A stretch of 64,000 nucleotides of DNA from positions 8,858,416 through 8,922,415 of the forward strand of contig CM035352.1 in NCBI GenBank assembly GCA_020137815.1. Direction: 5' to 3'. The notes under the pieces were generated by a model. It was not told where the DNA came from. It saw only the letters and a program-made list of their open reading frames with translations, and ran no database searches. This DNA comes from Hormiphora californensis. Taxonomy: Eukaryota; Ctenophora; Tentaculata; Cydippida; Pleurobrachiidae. The position numbers and the translations under genes are program-made. Below, piece by piece: positions 56,405 through 64,000 of the stretch (positions within the stretch are counted from its first letter, which is position 1; each line of letters starts with the position of its first letter).

Positions 56405-57847
56405 ATGTACGAGGGATCAACTACGTGCATAAGGCTGGCGGACAAACTGTCTGAGTCGTTCTGCGTCCTAATCGGCACCGAACAGGGGCACCCTTTATCC
56501 CCCGAACTATTTAAAATGTTTGTTCACGAGCTATCCCATCTTCTCAACGAAACACCAGGAACTTTCCCCCAACTTGACAACAAGCCAACCAATAACCTGA
56601 TGTGGGCGGACGACATTGTGGTCCTGGCTCTCAACAAGACTTCTTTACAGTCTCTTCTAGACACCCTGGGTCACTACACAAGGACGTGGGAACTTGAAGT
56701 TAATATTGACAAAACCCAGGTGTTAGTTTTTAACAAACAGGGCAGACTTCTACCGGAAAGCTATGGATTCAAGCTAAATAACAAATCCCTTCAACCAACC
56801 AAGCATTATTGCTATCTGGGCCTGATCTTCTCCGCAACAGGTTCCCTCAAACCAGCAATTGAAAACCTATCAACCAAAGGGAAACGTGCATGTCTAGTTC
56901 TCAAACGTACAATAAACTCACAGGCTCTCTCGGGCTGGAGTCTGATGAAGCTATTCGACCACCTAATTGCTCCCATCCTAACTTACGGAGTACCGGTGTG
57001 GCTACCCACCACTCAAGCGGCAAGAGCGAGAACCAGAGGAGATCATCTAGACCATAAAGGATACTTCAAGAGACTATCTACCGATCATTTTGAACGAGTA
57101 CACCTTGGATTTCTCAAATGGGTACTGGGTGTGCACAGCAAAACAACCAACACGGCAGTGTACGGAGAAACGGGAAGAGCACCCCTATCAATCTCGGTCC
57201 ATCAGCAGTGCTCGAAATATTTCATTAGAGCCCTGTCAAAAGCATCAGATGACCAAGACTCATCTCTACTCGCCCTCGCCGTCCGTGAACAACGCACTCT
57301 CAACCTGGAGTGGTTTGACTTTTGGGACTCCACCCTAAGGATAGGCGGCAGAGACCAACTTGAACATCAACATGTTCACCACTGGGACGCACTGCGCAGC
57401 ACCCAATCCAAACTCAATTTCTTCAACACGATTAAACAAGAGTATGGATACTCCCAATACCTGGATCTACGAAGACAAGACAGAACACACGTCGCCAAAC
57501 TGAGACTCAGTGCCCACGACCTCCTTATCGAAACAGGTCGGTACACGGGTGACCTGCGCACATGCCGTTACTGTGTTGACAGATCAAACGCCGTTACTCT
57601 CAACCAGCTACCTATGGTGGACCCTATCTTTGAGGATGAAACACACGCTCTATTTGACTGTCCCGAGTACGAGGAACTGAGAAAGAACACGCCAGAACTT
57701 CTCCAAATATCACTCAAATCCAAAAGCACATCACACATCTTCAATCCCGAACTGATCACACCACTCAACAAATTTCTGGCCGCATGTCGCACATATAGAT
57801 CAGAAAGTCCTGCTAACTGCCTCAGGGCGAAGAACCGGTTCCACTGA
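56405..57847 (+). CDS. LINE-B reverse transcriptase fragment, open (cargo of the foldback element)
   Basis: 480 codons, homologous to 13207-14600 (inverse) but intact. It starts within the polymerase: [20 protein letters not shown] (palm motif), [20 protein letters not shown] (WADD), then thumb and the C-terminal [10 protein letters not shown]…[16 protein letters not shown], a C-x2-C…H-x4-C zinc-knuckle-like end typical of some LINEs. It is 5'-truncated, so no endonuclease is present. The 3' UTR with the GT-rich tract and an AAACT tail follows to about 58360. Sequence integrity suggests recent arrival relative to copy 1. Confidence 0.88.
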   Translation: MYEGSTTCIRLADKLSESFCVLIGTEQGHPLSPELFKMFVHELSHLLNETPGTFPQLDNKPTNNLMWADDIVVLALNKTSLQSLLDTLGHYTRTWELEVNIDKTQVLVFNKQGRLLPESYGFKLNNKSLQPTKHYCYLGLIFSATGSLKPAIENLSTKGKRACLVLKRTINSQALSGWSLMKLFDHLIAPILTYGVPVWLPTTQAARARTRGDHLDHKGYFKRLSTDHFERVHLGFLKWVLGVHSKTTNTAVYGETGRAPLSISVHQQCSKYFIRALSKASDDQDSSLLALAVREQRTLNLEWFDFWDSTLRIGGRDQLEHQHVHHWDALRSTQSKLNFFNTIKQEYGYSQYLDLRRQDRTHVAKLRLSAHDLLIETGRYTGDLRTCRYCVDRSNAVTLNQLPMVDPIFEDETHALFDCPEYEELRKNTPELLQISLKSKSTSHIFNPELITPLNKFLAACRTYRSESPANCLRAKNRFH

Positions 57848-58177
57848 TAAATCTTCATGTCCGGTGAAGAGTTGCAGCCCACGTTTATCTAACTCTATCT
57901 GCATGCTTGGGTGTGCGTGTGAGTGTGTGTGTGTACGTGTGTGTGTGTGCGTGTGTGGGTTTGACCGGTATGTGCTGTATTAGTTGGTGATTTTTTTTTG
58001 TGCAATATTGCAGTCTCGTTAGAGTTTAGTGGGAGCGTTTTTTGGTGTTTTCGGGTGATTGTGAGTCGGAGTGGGCGTGTGTGCGTGTACGCGTGTGGGT
58101 GATTGTATGCGTGTGTGTTGTGTGTCCGTTTTTTTGTGTGTGTGTGCGTGCGTGAGTGTGTGTGAGCGTGTGTGAGT

Positions 58178-58221
<44 letters not shown>

Positions 58222-58360
58222 GCGTGTGTGTGTGTGTGCGAGTGTGTGTGTATATTCTTTTCTTCCTTTTTTTAGTCCGAACGAGGTGGTACAATTATTT
58301 ATTAATTCTCACTGTTTTTCGTTCCATTTATTTTAAACTAAACTAAACTAAACTATCTCC
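57848..58360 (+). mobile_element. LINE-B copy 2, 3' UTR and tail
   Basis: Matches the inverse of 12689-13206, including the gcatgcttgggtgtgcgtgt start and the GT-rich microsatellite, and ends with three to four AAACT units (58335-58355) instead of the CTTAAA units of copy 1. Confidence 0.88.
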
Positions 58361-58449
58361 CTCTCTATCTCCCTCTCTATATCTATCTCTATCTCTATAT
58401 CTATCTCTATCTCCCTCTCTCTATCTCCCTCTCCCTCTCTATCTCCCTC

Positions 58450-58680
58450 TCCCTTTTGTTTGCGTTACCGGCCTCATGCCTGTTTGCTTGTGACTTACCA
58501 TAATCGGCCATGTGACCTGCCATAATCGACCATGTGATTCCATAATCGACCTTGTGATCTGTCATAATCGGCGATGTGACCTGTCATAATCGGCCATCTG
58601 ATCTGCTTTAATCGGCCATGCGATCTGCTTTAATCGGCGATATGATCACGACGTGATTATGACCGATCAAGGTCTCGTCT
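58450..58680. repeat. tandem repeat of ATAATCGGCCATGTGACCTG (about 20 bp)
   Basis: About seven to eight imperfect units of (c)ataatcgg(c)catgtgacctg(t/c) with drift. Unrelated to the arms; internal sequence of the foldback element. Confidence 0.8.
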
Positions 58681-58789
58681 AACATTATATGCTATAGCGT
58701 GATAGATAGGTTCATGTAACTACCTATCTCTGAAAATAGATAAATGCGAGCAGTGAGATCTTTATTGTATTGTTTTCACTATGAGTACT

Positions 58790-60002
58790 ACTACTTCTAC
58801 CTCGTCTACTACTTCTACCTCATCTACCACCATTCAACGAACTCGAACCGCCGCTGCAATGACCCGCCGAGCCAACTTCTCCTCCAACAATCCTCGTCTA
58901 CATGAGATTGGATAGAAATAGAGATAGAGAGGGAGAGGGAGAGGGAGATAGAGAGATAGAGAGATAGAGAGATAGAGAGATAGAGATAGCGATAGAGAGG
59001 GAGAGGGAGATAGAGAGAGGGAGATAGGGATAGAGATAGATATAGAGATAGAGATAGAGATAGAGAGGGAGATAGAGATAGAGATAGAGATAGAGATAGA
59101 GATAGAGATAGAGAGGGAGAGGGAGAGGGAGATAGAGAGAGGGAGATAGAGATAGATATAGAGATAGATATAGAGATAGAGAGGGAGATAGAGAGAGGGA
59201 GATAGAGATAGATATAGAGAGGGAGATAGAGAGGGAGATAGAGAGGGAGATAGAGAGGGAGAGGGAGATAGAGAGAGGGAGATAGAGGGAGATAGAGATA
59301 GAGATAGAGAGGGAGATAGAGATAGAGATAGAGAGGGAGAGGGAGAGGGAGATAGAGAGGGAGAGAGAGAGAGAGACAAAACCACTTTTTTTCGGGTTGT
59401 AGCAACAAATATCCAATTTTTTTTTACTACTACTTCTACCTCGTCTACTACTTCTACCTCATCTACCACCATTCAACGAACTCGAACCGCCGCTGCAATG
59501 ACCCGCCGAGCCAACTTCTCCTCCAACAATCCTCGTCTACATGAGATTGGATAGAGATAGAGATAGAGAGGGAGAGGGAGAGGGAGATAGAGAGATAGAG
59601 AGATAGAGAGATAGAGAGATAGAGATAGCGATAGAGAGGGAGAGGGAGATAGAGAGAGGGAGATAGGGATAGAGATAGATATAGAGATAGAGATAGAGAT
59701 AGAGAGGGAGATAGAGATAGAGATAGAGATAGAGATAGAGAGGGAGAGGGAGAGGGAGATAGAGAGAGGGAGATAGAGATAGATATAGAGATAGATATAG
59801 AGATAGAGAGGGAGATAGAGAGAGGGAGATAGAGATAGATATAGAGAGGGAGATAGAGAGGGAGATAGAGAGGGAGATAGAGAGGGAGAGGGAGATAGAG
59901 AGAGGGAGATAGAGGGAGATAGAGATAGAGATAGAGAGGGAGATAGAGATAGAGATAGAGAGGGAGAGGGAGAGGGAGATAGAGAGGGAGAGAGAGAGAG
60001 AG
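58790..60002. repeat. tandem duplication (two units of about 600 bp) in the right interior
   Basis: Each unit starts ctacttctacctcgtctac, includes cgaactcgaaccgccgctgc and catgagattggata, then GATAGA/GAGGGA satellite, and ends at acaaaaccactttttttcgg. Unit 1 is about 58790-59425, unit 2 about 59428-60050 running into the right arm. Confidence 0.88.
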
Positions 60003-60433
60003 ACAAAACCACTTTTTTTCGGGTTGTAGCAACAATATCCAATTTTTTATCACTGCGTATTTACATTCTAGTATTTACATTCTAGTTCTGGTAGGATATT
60101 ACCAATGATTGCGTATTCGCTCTGCATTCACTGCGTATTCACTCTGTATTCACTGCGTATTCACTCTGTATTCACTGCGTAAACAGTTCTGGTAGGATAT
60201 CCCCAATGATTGCGTATTCACTGCGTATTCACTCTGCATTCACTGCGTATTCACTCTGGAACCACTCTGCATTCACTCTGCATTCGCTCTGCATTCGCTC
60301 TGCATTCACTCTGCATTCACTCTGCATTCGCTCTGCATTCACTCTGCATTCACTCTGCATTCGCTCTGCATTCACTCTGTATTCACTGCGTAAACACTAT
60401 CGATTTAAGGATATGGAGGATGCGGGTAGTACC

Positions 60434-60906
60434 GAAATTACAACCTCTGATAATCGTCCATCACTGTGTTTATCTATAAAAGTCTGCAAATTGTCCATCA
60501 GCTTTTGAAAGTCTAACACACTTGACTCGGAGCGATACACAGCAGCATAAATAGTGTTTAATTGTTCAACATAGACAGCACACATATTGTTGTTCGCACT
60601 CGCAAAATATATACTGTCAGAAACAGCCAGCGAACATTGAACATATAAAGCACAGCCTCCGCCGACTCGGTTTTCTCTATCACTTCTATATACGTCATAC
60701 CCTGGTATCTGAACCTGAGCATCAGAATGATAACCCTTAAACCAAGTCTCAGTTACTGCAATGGCTACTATGGGAGTTTTCTCTTGCGTAACATAGTCTC
60801 TTATAAGACCGAGTTTCCAAGCTGTATCACCTGCTGGACTTAAGCTCCTTGCATTAAGCAGTAACAGCTTGCTCGTAGGCGAAACAGACCCTAACGTTCC
60901 CTCCAC
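60434..60906 (-). pseudogene. LINE-A endonuclease, N-terminal part (cut by the foldback insertion)
   Basis: LLLNARSLSPAGDTAWKLGL, IVAIAVTETWFKGYHSDAQV (E of ETW), VYRSDRENRVGGGCALYV and YAAVYRSE are the N-terminal motifs of CR1-type endonucleases. The frame ends at the foldback insertion and continues at 54954 on the far side. The ORF2 frame overlaps the end of ORF1 near 60900-60960. Confidence 0.85.
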
Positions 60907-61085
60907 GTTCGTCTCGGCTCTAGTCTCACGTCTAGCATTTCTCTCATTTTCGCGTCCATTCTCGCATCCATCGCCCCCAAGAGTCTTTCGAAAAAAGCCT
61001 GCTCATCAAATGGGGCTGGCTCACGTGCTGCATTGGAGCTCGGCTGCTGGGACCGCGGCATATTAGTGCTACTATCCGTAGTTAT

Positions 61086-62681
61086 GAAATGGTTTGGAGT
61101 CGAAGGAACACACAGTAGATTTGGGGGCGTTAAAGCACTTTCGATATTAAATCATCATCAGTAACATCCCTACAACGATAAATGTTAGAAAACACACGAT
61201 AAAACTAAAACGACGCGAAAAAAAATATAAAGAAAAAATGAAACAGGCCAAAGATAAAAACTCGGGAGACGTCCCAGACCAAAAATTAACGAACGACCGC
61301 GATACGATTAAGACCCTGCAACCTAGTTCCATACGAGTCAATATAACCCTCTTCCAATCTATCGAGATCGGTTGCGCGACCACTCTTCACAATACCAACT
61401 TTAAAATTGCTAATGGTGAAATCGTCCTTATTAGCGCTACGGTGTTTTAGGAACATGTGGTACGCTAAAGCACTTTGCTCAAATTCGAGTCCGGTGGTTT
61501 TGAATTTCGAGCGGTGTCCGTTTATCCGGATATGGAAGGGTGAGTGGGTCTGTCCAAAGTAACATTCCTCACAAATTGTACATTTAGCGACATAAATCAC
61601 CCCCGCTGCTTTGCATGTTAACCTCATGTCCAATCTGGTAGGAGAGCCGTTAACCGTCACTGATTTAGGATCCTCAAACATAAGTGGGCAAGTCTTACAG
61701 CCCTTGCCACCGCACTTTTGGTTCGGAGGAGCTACTGACATTTGGTGCAGAGTGTCCTCACTTACGCTCATAGCCCTATTCCTAACTATTTCGCTACCAA
61801 TAGTAGGGCCTTTTCTGAGTGCTATGATCACCCGGGTTTTAGTACCTGTCACCAGGTCGATACTGGTCTGACAGTCCCTCACCAAGGCCCGAAGTTCATC
61901 TACCTCCTCATAGTAGAGGGTGCTGAATATCAAAGTCTGACCCTCCTCCTTACCATGTTTGTCCATCCTTACCTCACCGGTCGCCCTCCGTTTCGCCAAG
62001 GGCTCCAATTCCTCCAGGAGCACTTCCTCATGACCACTCCTCATCAAGTCCCTCTTAAGTTGGTCTAAATCTCTTTTCAGAGGTGAGGGTCTAGAATTCC
62101 GGTTAACAACTCGAATCATCTGGGACATTACAACAGATCTGAAGACATGTTGGGGATGGAAACTGTCTGTCTTCAGATAGAGGCGTGCATCAGTCTCCTT
62201 CCTAAACAAAGTATAGTCCAAGCCCGTGTTACTGAGATTGAACTTGATGTCCAGGTAGTTAACTTCAGTCCCTATTTGGGAATCTCCGAAAACGATTCCG
62301 AGCGGTGCCGTCATGGAGTTTAAACGGTCAATGTATACACTAAAGGACCTTTCTGTTCCCCTCCAAAAACCCAAAACGTCATCTATGAAACGTCTCCAAA
62401 ATGTAACCTGCTTAGGAATCGCGCCTGGCAGTTTGATGAAAAGAAGGTAATGGAGCGTTATATCTGCAATCTGGCGGGAAATACAATTTCCCGTTGGAAT
62501 TCCTCTCACGCCTTTGTACACTGATCCCTCGAATGTGACAAATGACTCCCTCAGTATCAAAACTGTAAAGTTTCTCACCGTAGTCGCCACCTTGTGCGGT
62601 GTTCTGCACACCCTTAAAGCGTCATCGAGAGCTTCTAGGGCTAGGGAAGGGTCAATACTGGGGTACAATGCAATAACATCA
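61086..62681 (-). mobile_element. Penelope-like element, 5'-truncated, 21-bp TSD
   Basis: Flanked by near-identical 21-bp direct copies (61065-61085 and 62682-62702, one mismatch; core ctatccgtagttat) of LINE-A ORF1 sequence. The single ORF carries a reverse transcriptase and a GIY-YIG endonuclease. The first codons correspond to the D-V-x-x-LY-x-S-I motif, so the upstream half of the polymerase is missing. Confidence 0.88.
61286..62668 (-). CDS. Penelope-like RT + GIY-YIG endonuclease ORF (partial)
   Basis: 460 codons. Residues 1-130 are the polymerase palm (MYPSIDPSLALEALDDAL, VRGIPTGNCISRQIADITL, TFWRRFIDDVLGFW with the DD pair, EVNYLDIKFNL). About 340-420 is the GIY-YIG module with a Cys-rich linker (KCGGKGCKTCPLM, AAGVIYVAKCTICEECYFGQ, PFHIRINGHRSKF). 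Penelope elements prime DNA synthesis with this nuclease. The ORF is open to its natural stop; the start Met is an internal codon. Confident family call. Confidence 0.9.
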   Translation of the reverse strand: MYPSIDPSLALEALDDALRVCRTPHKVATTVRNFTVLILRESFVTFEGSVYKGVRGIPTGNCISRQIADITLHYLLFIKLPGAIPKQVTFWRRFIDDVLGFWRGTERSFSVYIDRLNSMTAPLGIVFGDSQIGTEVNYLDIKFNLSNTGLDYTLFRKETDARLYLKTDSFHPQHVFRSVVMSQMIRVVNRNSRPSPLKRDLDQLKRDLMRSGHEEVLLEELEPLAKRRATGEVRMDKHGKEEGQTLIFSTLYYEEVDELRALVRDCQTSIDLVTGTKTRVIIALRKGPTIGSEIVRNRAMSVSEDTLHQMSVAPPNQKCGGKGCKTCPLMFEDPKSVTVNGSPTRLDMRLTCKAAGVIYVAKCTICEECYFGQTHSPFHIRINGHRSKFKTTGLEFEQSALAYHMFLKHRSANKDDFTISNFKVGIVKSGRATDLDRLEEGYIDSYGTRLQGLNRIAVVR

Positions 62682-62689
62682 AGTGTTAC

Positions 62690-63728
62690 TATCCGTAGTT
62701 ATTGTAGCATAGGATGACATGGTTCTCGGCCTGCCCACGTCAGTTGGCTGGGTGTTATTTCCCTTCACGTTGGCAGGAGCACGACGGGTGTTCCTCAGAT
62801 GTTGAAAACGACAGTCAGTCTTGAGACATTGATGACTGAACTGTGAGGAACGACACAGGGGTGGGTGGAAATAGCGACATTCCTTACCCAGCTGACATCC
62901 GTACTTCTTCATAGATCCGTGTGAGCAGTACTTCCGGCACAGTGGAGGGTGTGACTTCTGGCAAGCGACTCCGTTGACCATCTTTGTTCCAGCGCGACCA
63001 TGCTTGCAGCGATGTTGAAGGTATTGCTGGCACACTGGAATTGGTTTGTCTGCCTCACAATCGATCTGTTTCTCTTTTTCCTTGGGTAGTACTTTCTCCT
63101 TCCTATCACCGGTTGTGGTCACCTCCCCTGGTTTCTCGGCAACCTCAGCTGTCGACAGGAAGCTAAACTTCCTCCTCAAACTGTCATCATTTGCCTCGCT
63201 AGCTGCACTTTTAGGAGGACTGGCAAACTCCCCGTTTTCGCCAGAGAAAGTTTCCAGTCTGTTCTTTTTCATACAGCCTGAACAAATCCAAACAAAACCA
63301 GGAATACTACACTTGGGCTGCTGCTGGACTAGCTGGCAGTTGTGGCTACCACCGCCGCAGCTACTGCAGTTAAACCTGGATTTTTCTCCTCGTTTCAATG
63401 AGTAATCCAACTCACAGGCCTCGCAAAACTGAGGGAAGAGACCCTCGATAGCCATGATTAGCCAGTCAATGAGGCTCGATTTGCTACGGTACCTTCTGCT
63501 GACACCATCGTCGGTCCGGGGCTTACCTCCCAGAAAGACAGCGGCCTCCTCCAGAACGGGAACATCAAACTTGTCCAGGTTGTTCAGGTTGGTCTGATAC
63601 TTCTTTGCTGCTGGGTTGTAGGCCTTCAGGACTCGCTTAACCTCATCACCACAATCAGAATCCTTACTTAGCTCTGACAGGATAGCCTTCTGCTTTCCCA
63701 GGATAGCTTTCTCGTTGGCTTCAGACAT
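62690..63728 (-). CDS. LINE-A ORF1 with PHD-like and CCCH zinc fingers
   Basis: About 349 codons to the Penelope insertion. Residues 85-150 hold a Cys-rich PHD/RING-like motif (FCEACELDY, FNCSSCGGGSHNC, FVWICSGCMKKN). Residues 228-315 hold three CCCH-type fingers (CQQYLQHRCKHG, CRKYCSHGSMKKYGCQLGKE, CRYFH, CLKTDCRFQH). Such fingers presumably bind LINE RNA. The ATG at 63728 follows the 5' UTR shared with LINE-C, although LINE-C encodes an unrelated coiled-coil/RRM ORF1. Confidence 0.85.
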
Positions 63729-63804
63729 AGTTTCCAGGGGTGGTCACTTGTACATGGCTCAAATTAATTTGTTTAAAGTAGTGTTGAAAAGTTTGAAACA
63801 CTAA

Positions 63805-64000
63805 AGCTTAAAATGTTAAAATATAAAGCTTAAAATGTTAAAATATGGAGTTTAACTGTCAGCACTCACGGGTTTTTTAATTTTTTGCCCCCCCCCTTTC
63901 GCTCGCAGCTCGCTCGGCGTGATTCAACAAACAGTGGTCATCCGACATAATTGCCACATCTCGACGTGAACTTCGACGTTGAATTCGACGAGAAATAGCA
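63805..64000. other. LINE-A 5' flank, no gene seen
   Basis: Contains a 22-bp tandem pair (AAAGCTTAAAATGTTAAAATAT at about 63804-63847) and a C-run at about 63889. Nothing else is supported. Confidence 0.5.

Larger units (their letters stand above)
54955..60433. mobile_element. foldback-type DNA transposon with 8-bp TSD
   Basis: Ends GGTACTACCCGCATCC and GGATGCGGGTAGTACC are perfect inverse copies. Direct GAAATTAC flanks both ends (54947-54954; 60434-60441), an 8-bp duplication of LINE-A endonuclease sequence. Arms 54955-55386 and 60003-60433 are near-identical inverse copies made mostly of 11-bp GCAGAG(T/C)GAAT repeats, as in Foldback/Galileo-type elements. The middle holds CTCTAT/CTCCCT satellites, the 3' end of a LINE-B copy and a tandem duplication of the right interior. 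No transposase is seen, so it is mobilised in trans. hAT, P or Merlin superfamilies all make 8-bp duplications. Confidence 0.88.
52299..63850 (-). mobile_element. LINE-A: CR1-like non-LTR retrotransposon, interrupted by two insertions
   Basis: The 3' end is a tandem tail (ACAAGTTT units, plus strand 52299-52346). The 5' UTR near 63755-63850 is shared with LINE-C. From 5' to 3' come ORF1 (63728 leftwards), an endonuclease split at 60434/54954 and a reverse transcriptase (to 52444). A Penelope-like element (61086-62681) sits in the end of ORF1 and a foldback transposon (54955-60433) sits in the endonuclease. Removing both leaves about 4.5 kb, normal for a CR1-like element. The coding frame on either side is otherwise open, so the element was young when hit. 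Confidence 0.85.

Noticed and set aside
55335-56454. Long ORFs encoding [12 protein letters not shown] or ERERER proteins (also 58824-60053, 40654-41081, 50017-50354)
   Set aside because: They are translations of CT/GA satellites in all frames on both strands, with no other coding signal.

Overview
This window is animal nuclear DNA. Every host gene I can recognise is split by short GT-AG introns (HERC2, MITD1, LHPP, a cytosolic glycerol-3-phosphate dehydrogenase, a class A GPCR and a Delta/Serrate/Lag-2 type ligand). A DSL ligand and a rhodopsin-type GPCR indicate a metazoan. The compact introns, dense microsatellites, diverse LINEs, a Penelope-like element and a very small DSL ligand suggest a non-vertebrate, possibly a sponge or another early-branching animal; the sequence alone does not name the species.

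Layout. Positions 1-28071 (minus strand) hold the 5' half of HERC2. It starts with an ATG at 28071 and runs off the left edge at about the UBA-like segment. The 13.9-kb intron between its exons at 8340-8512 and 22414-22622 contains a nested mobile cassette. A Polinton/Maverick-style element (8760-22218; AG...CT ends; 6-bp target duplication CCCCAT; terminal inverted repeats of about 520 bp) carries decayed capsid-like genes. A 9.2-kb LINE (called LINE-B here, 12689-21890, minus) has inserted inside its right terminal repeat. Just upstream of HERC2 lies an ORF1-only LINE (LINE-C, about 28.2-29.6 kb, plus).

30.5-32.3 kb is a complete five-exon MITD1 (plus). 33.7-34.65 kb is the 3' end of an unrecognised gene whose splice donor sits in a 30-bp minisatellite. 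35.06-36.64 kb is a GPCR (minus). 37-44 kb is mostly intergenic, with palindromic MITEs, a 109-bp hAT-like MITE with an exact 8-bp duplication, long (CT)n tracts and one small membrane-protein ORF.

44.3-46.7 kb contains the two halves of a DSL ligand in head-to-head opposite orientation. Next to it, GPD1 (46.8-49.8 kb, minus) lacks its C-terminal exons. This looks like a rearrangement or a misassembly. 50.36-52.24 kb is a complete nine-exon LHPP (minus).

52.3-63.9 kb is a second transposon nest. A CR1-like LINE (LINE-A, minus) is interrupted in its endonuclease domain by a 5.5-kb foldback transposon (8-bp duplication GAAATTAC; arms of about 430 bp with internal 11-bp tandem repeats; cargo of a LINE-B 3' end and CT/GA satellites). 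A 5'-truncated Penelope-like element interrupts its ORF1, flanked by a 21-bp near-exact duplication.

Host genes here do not form an operon or pathway. The main story is repeated, datable transposon nesting around a giant ubiquitin-ligase gene, plus one locus (DSL/GPD1) with broken gene structure.
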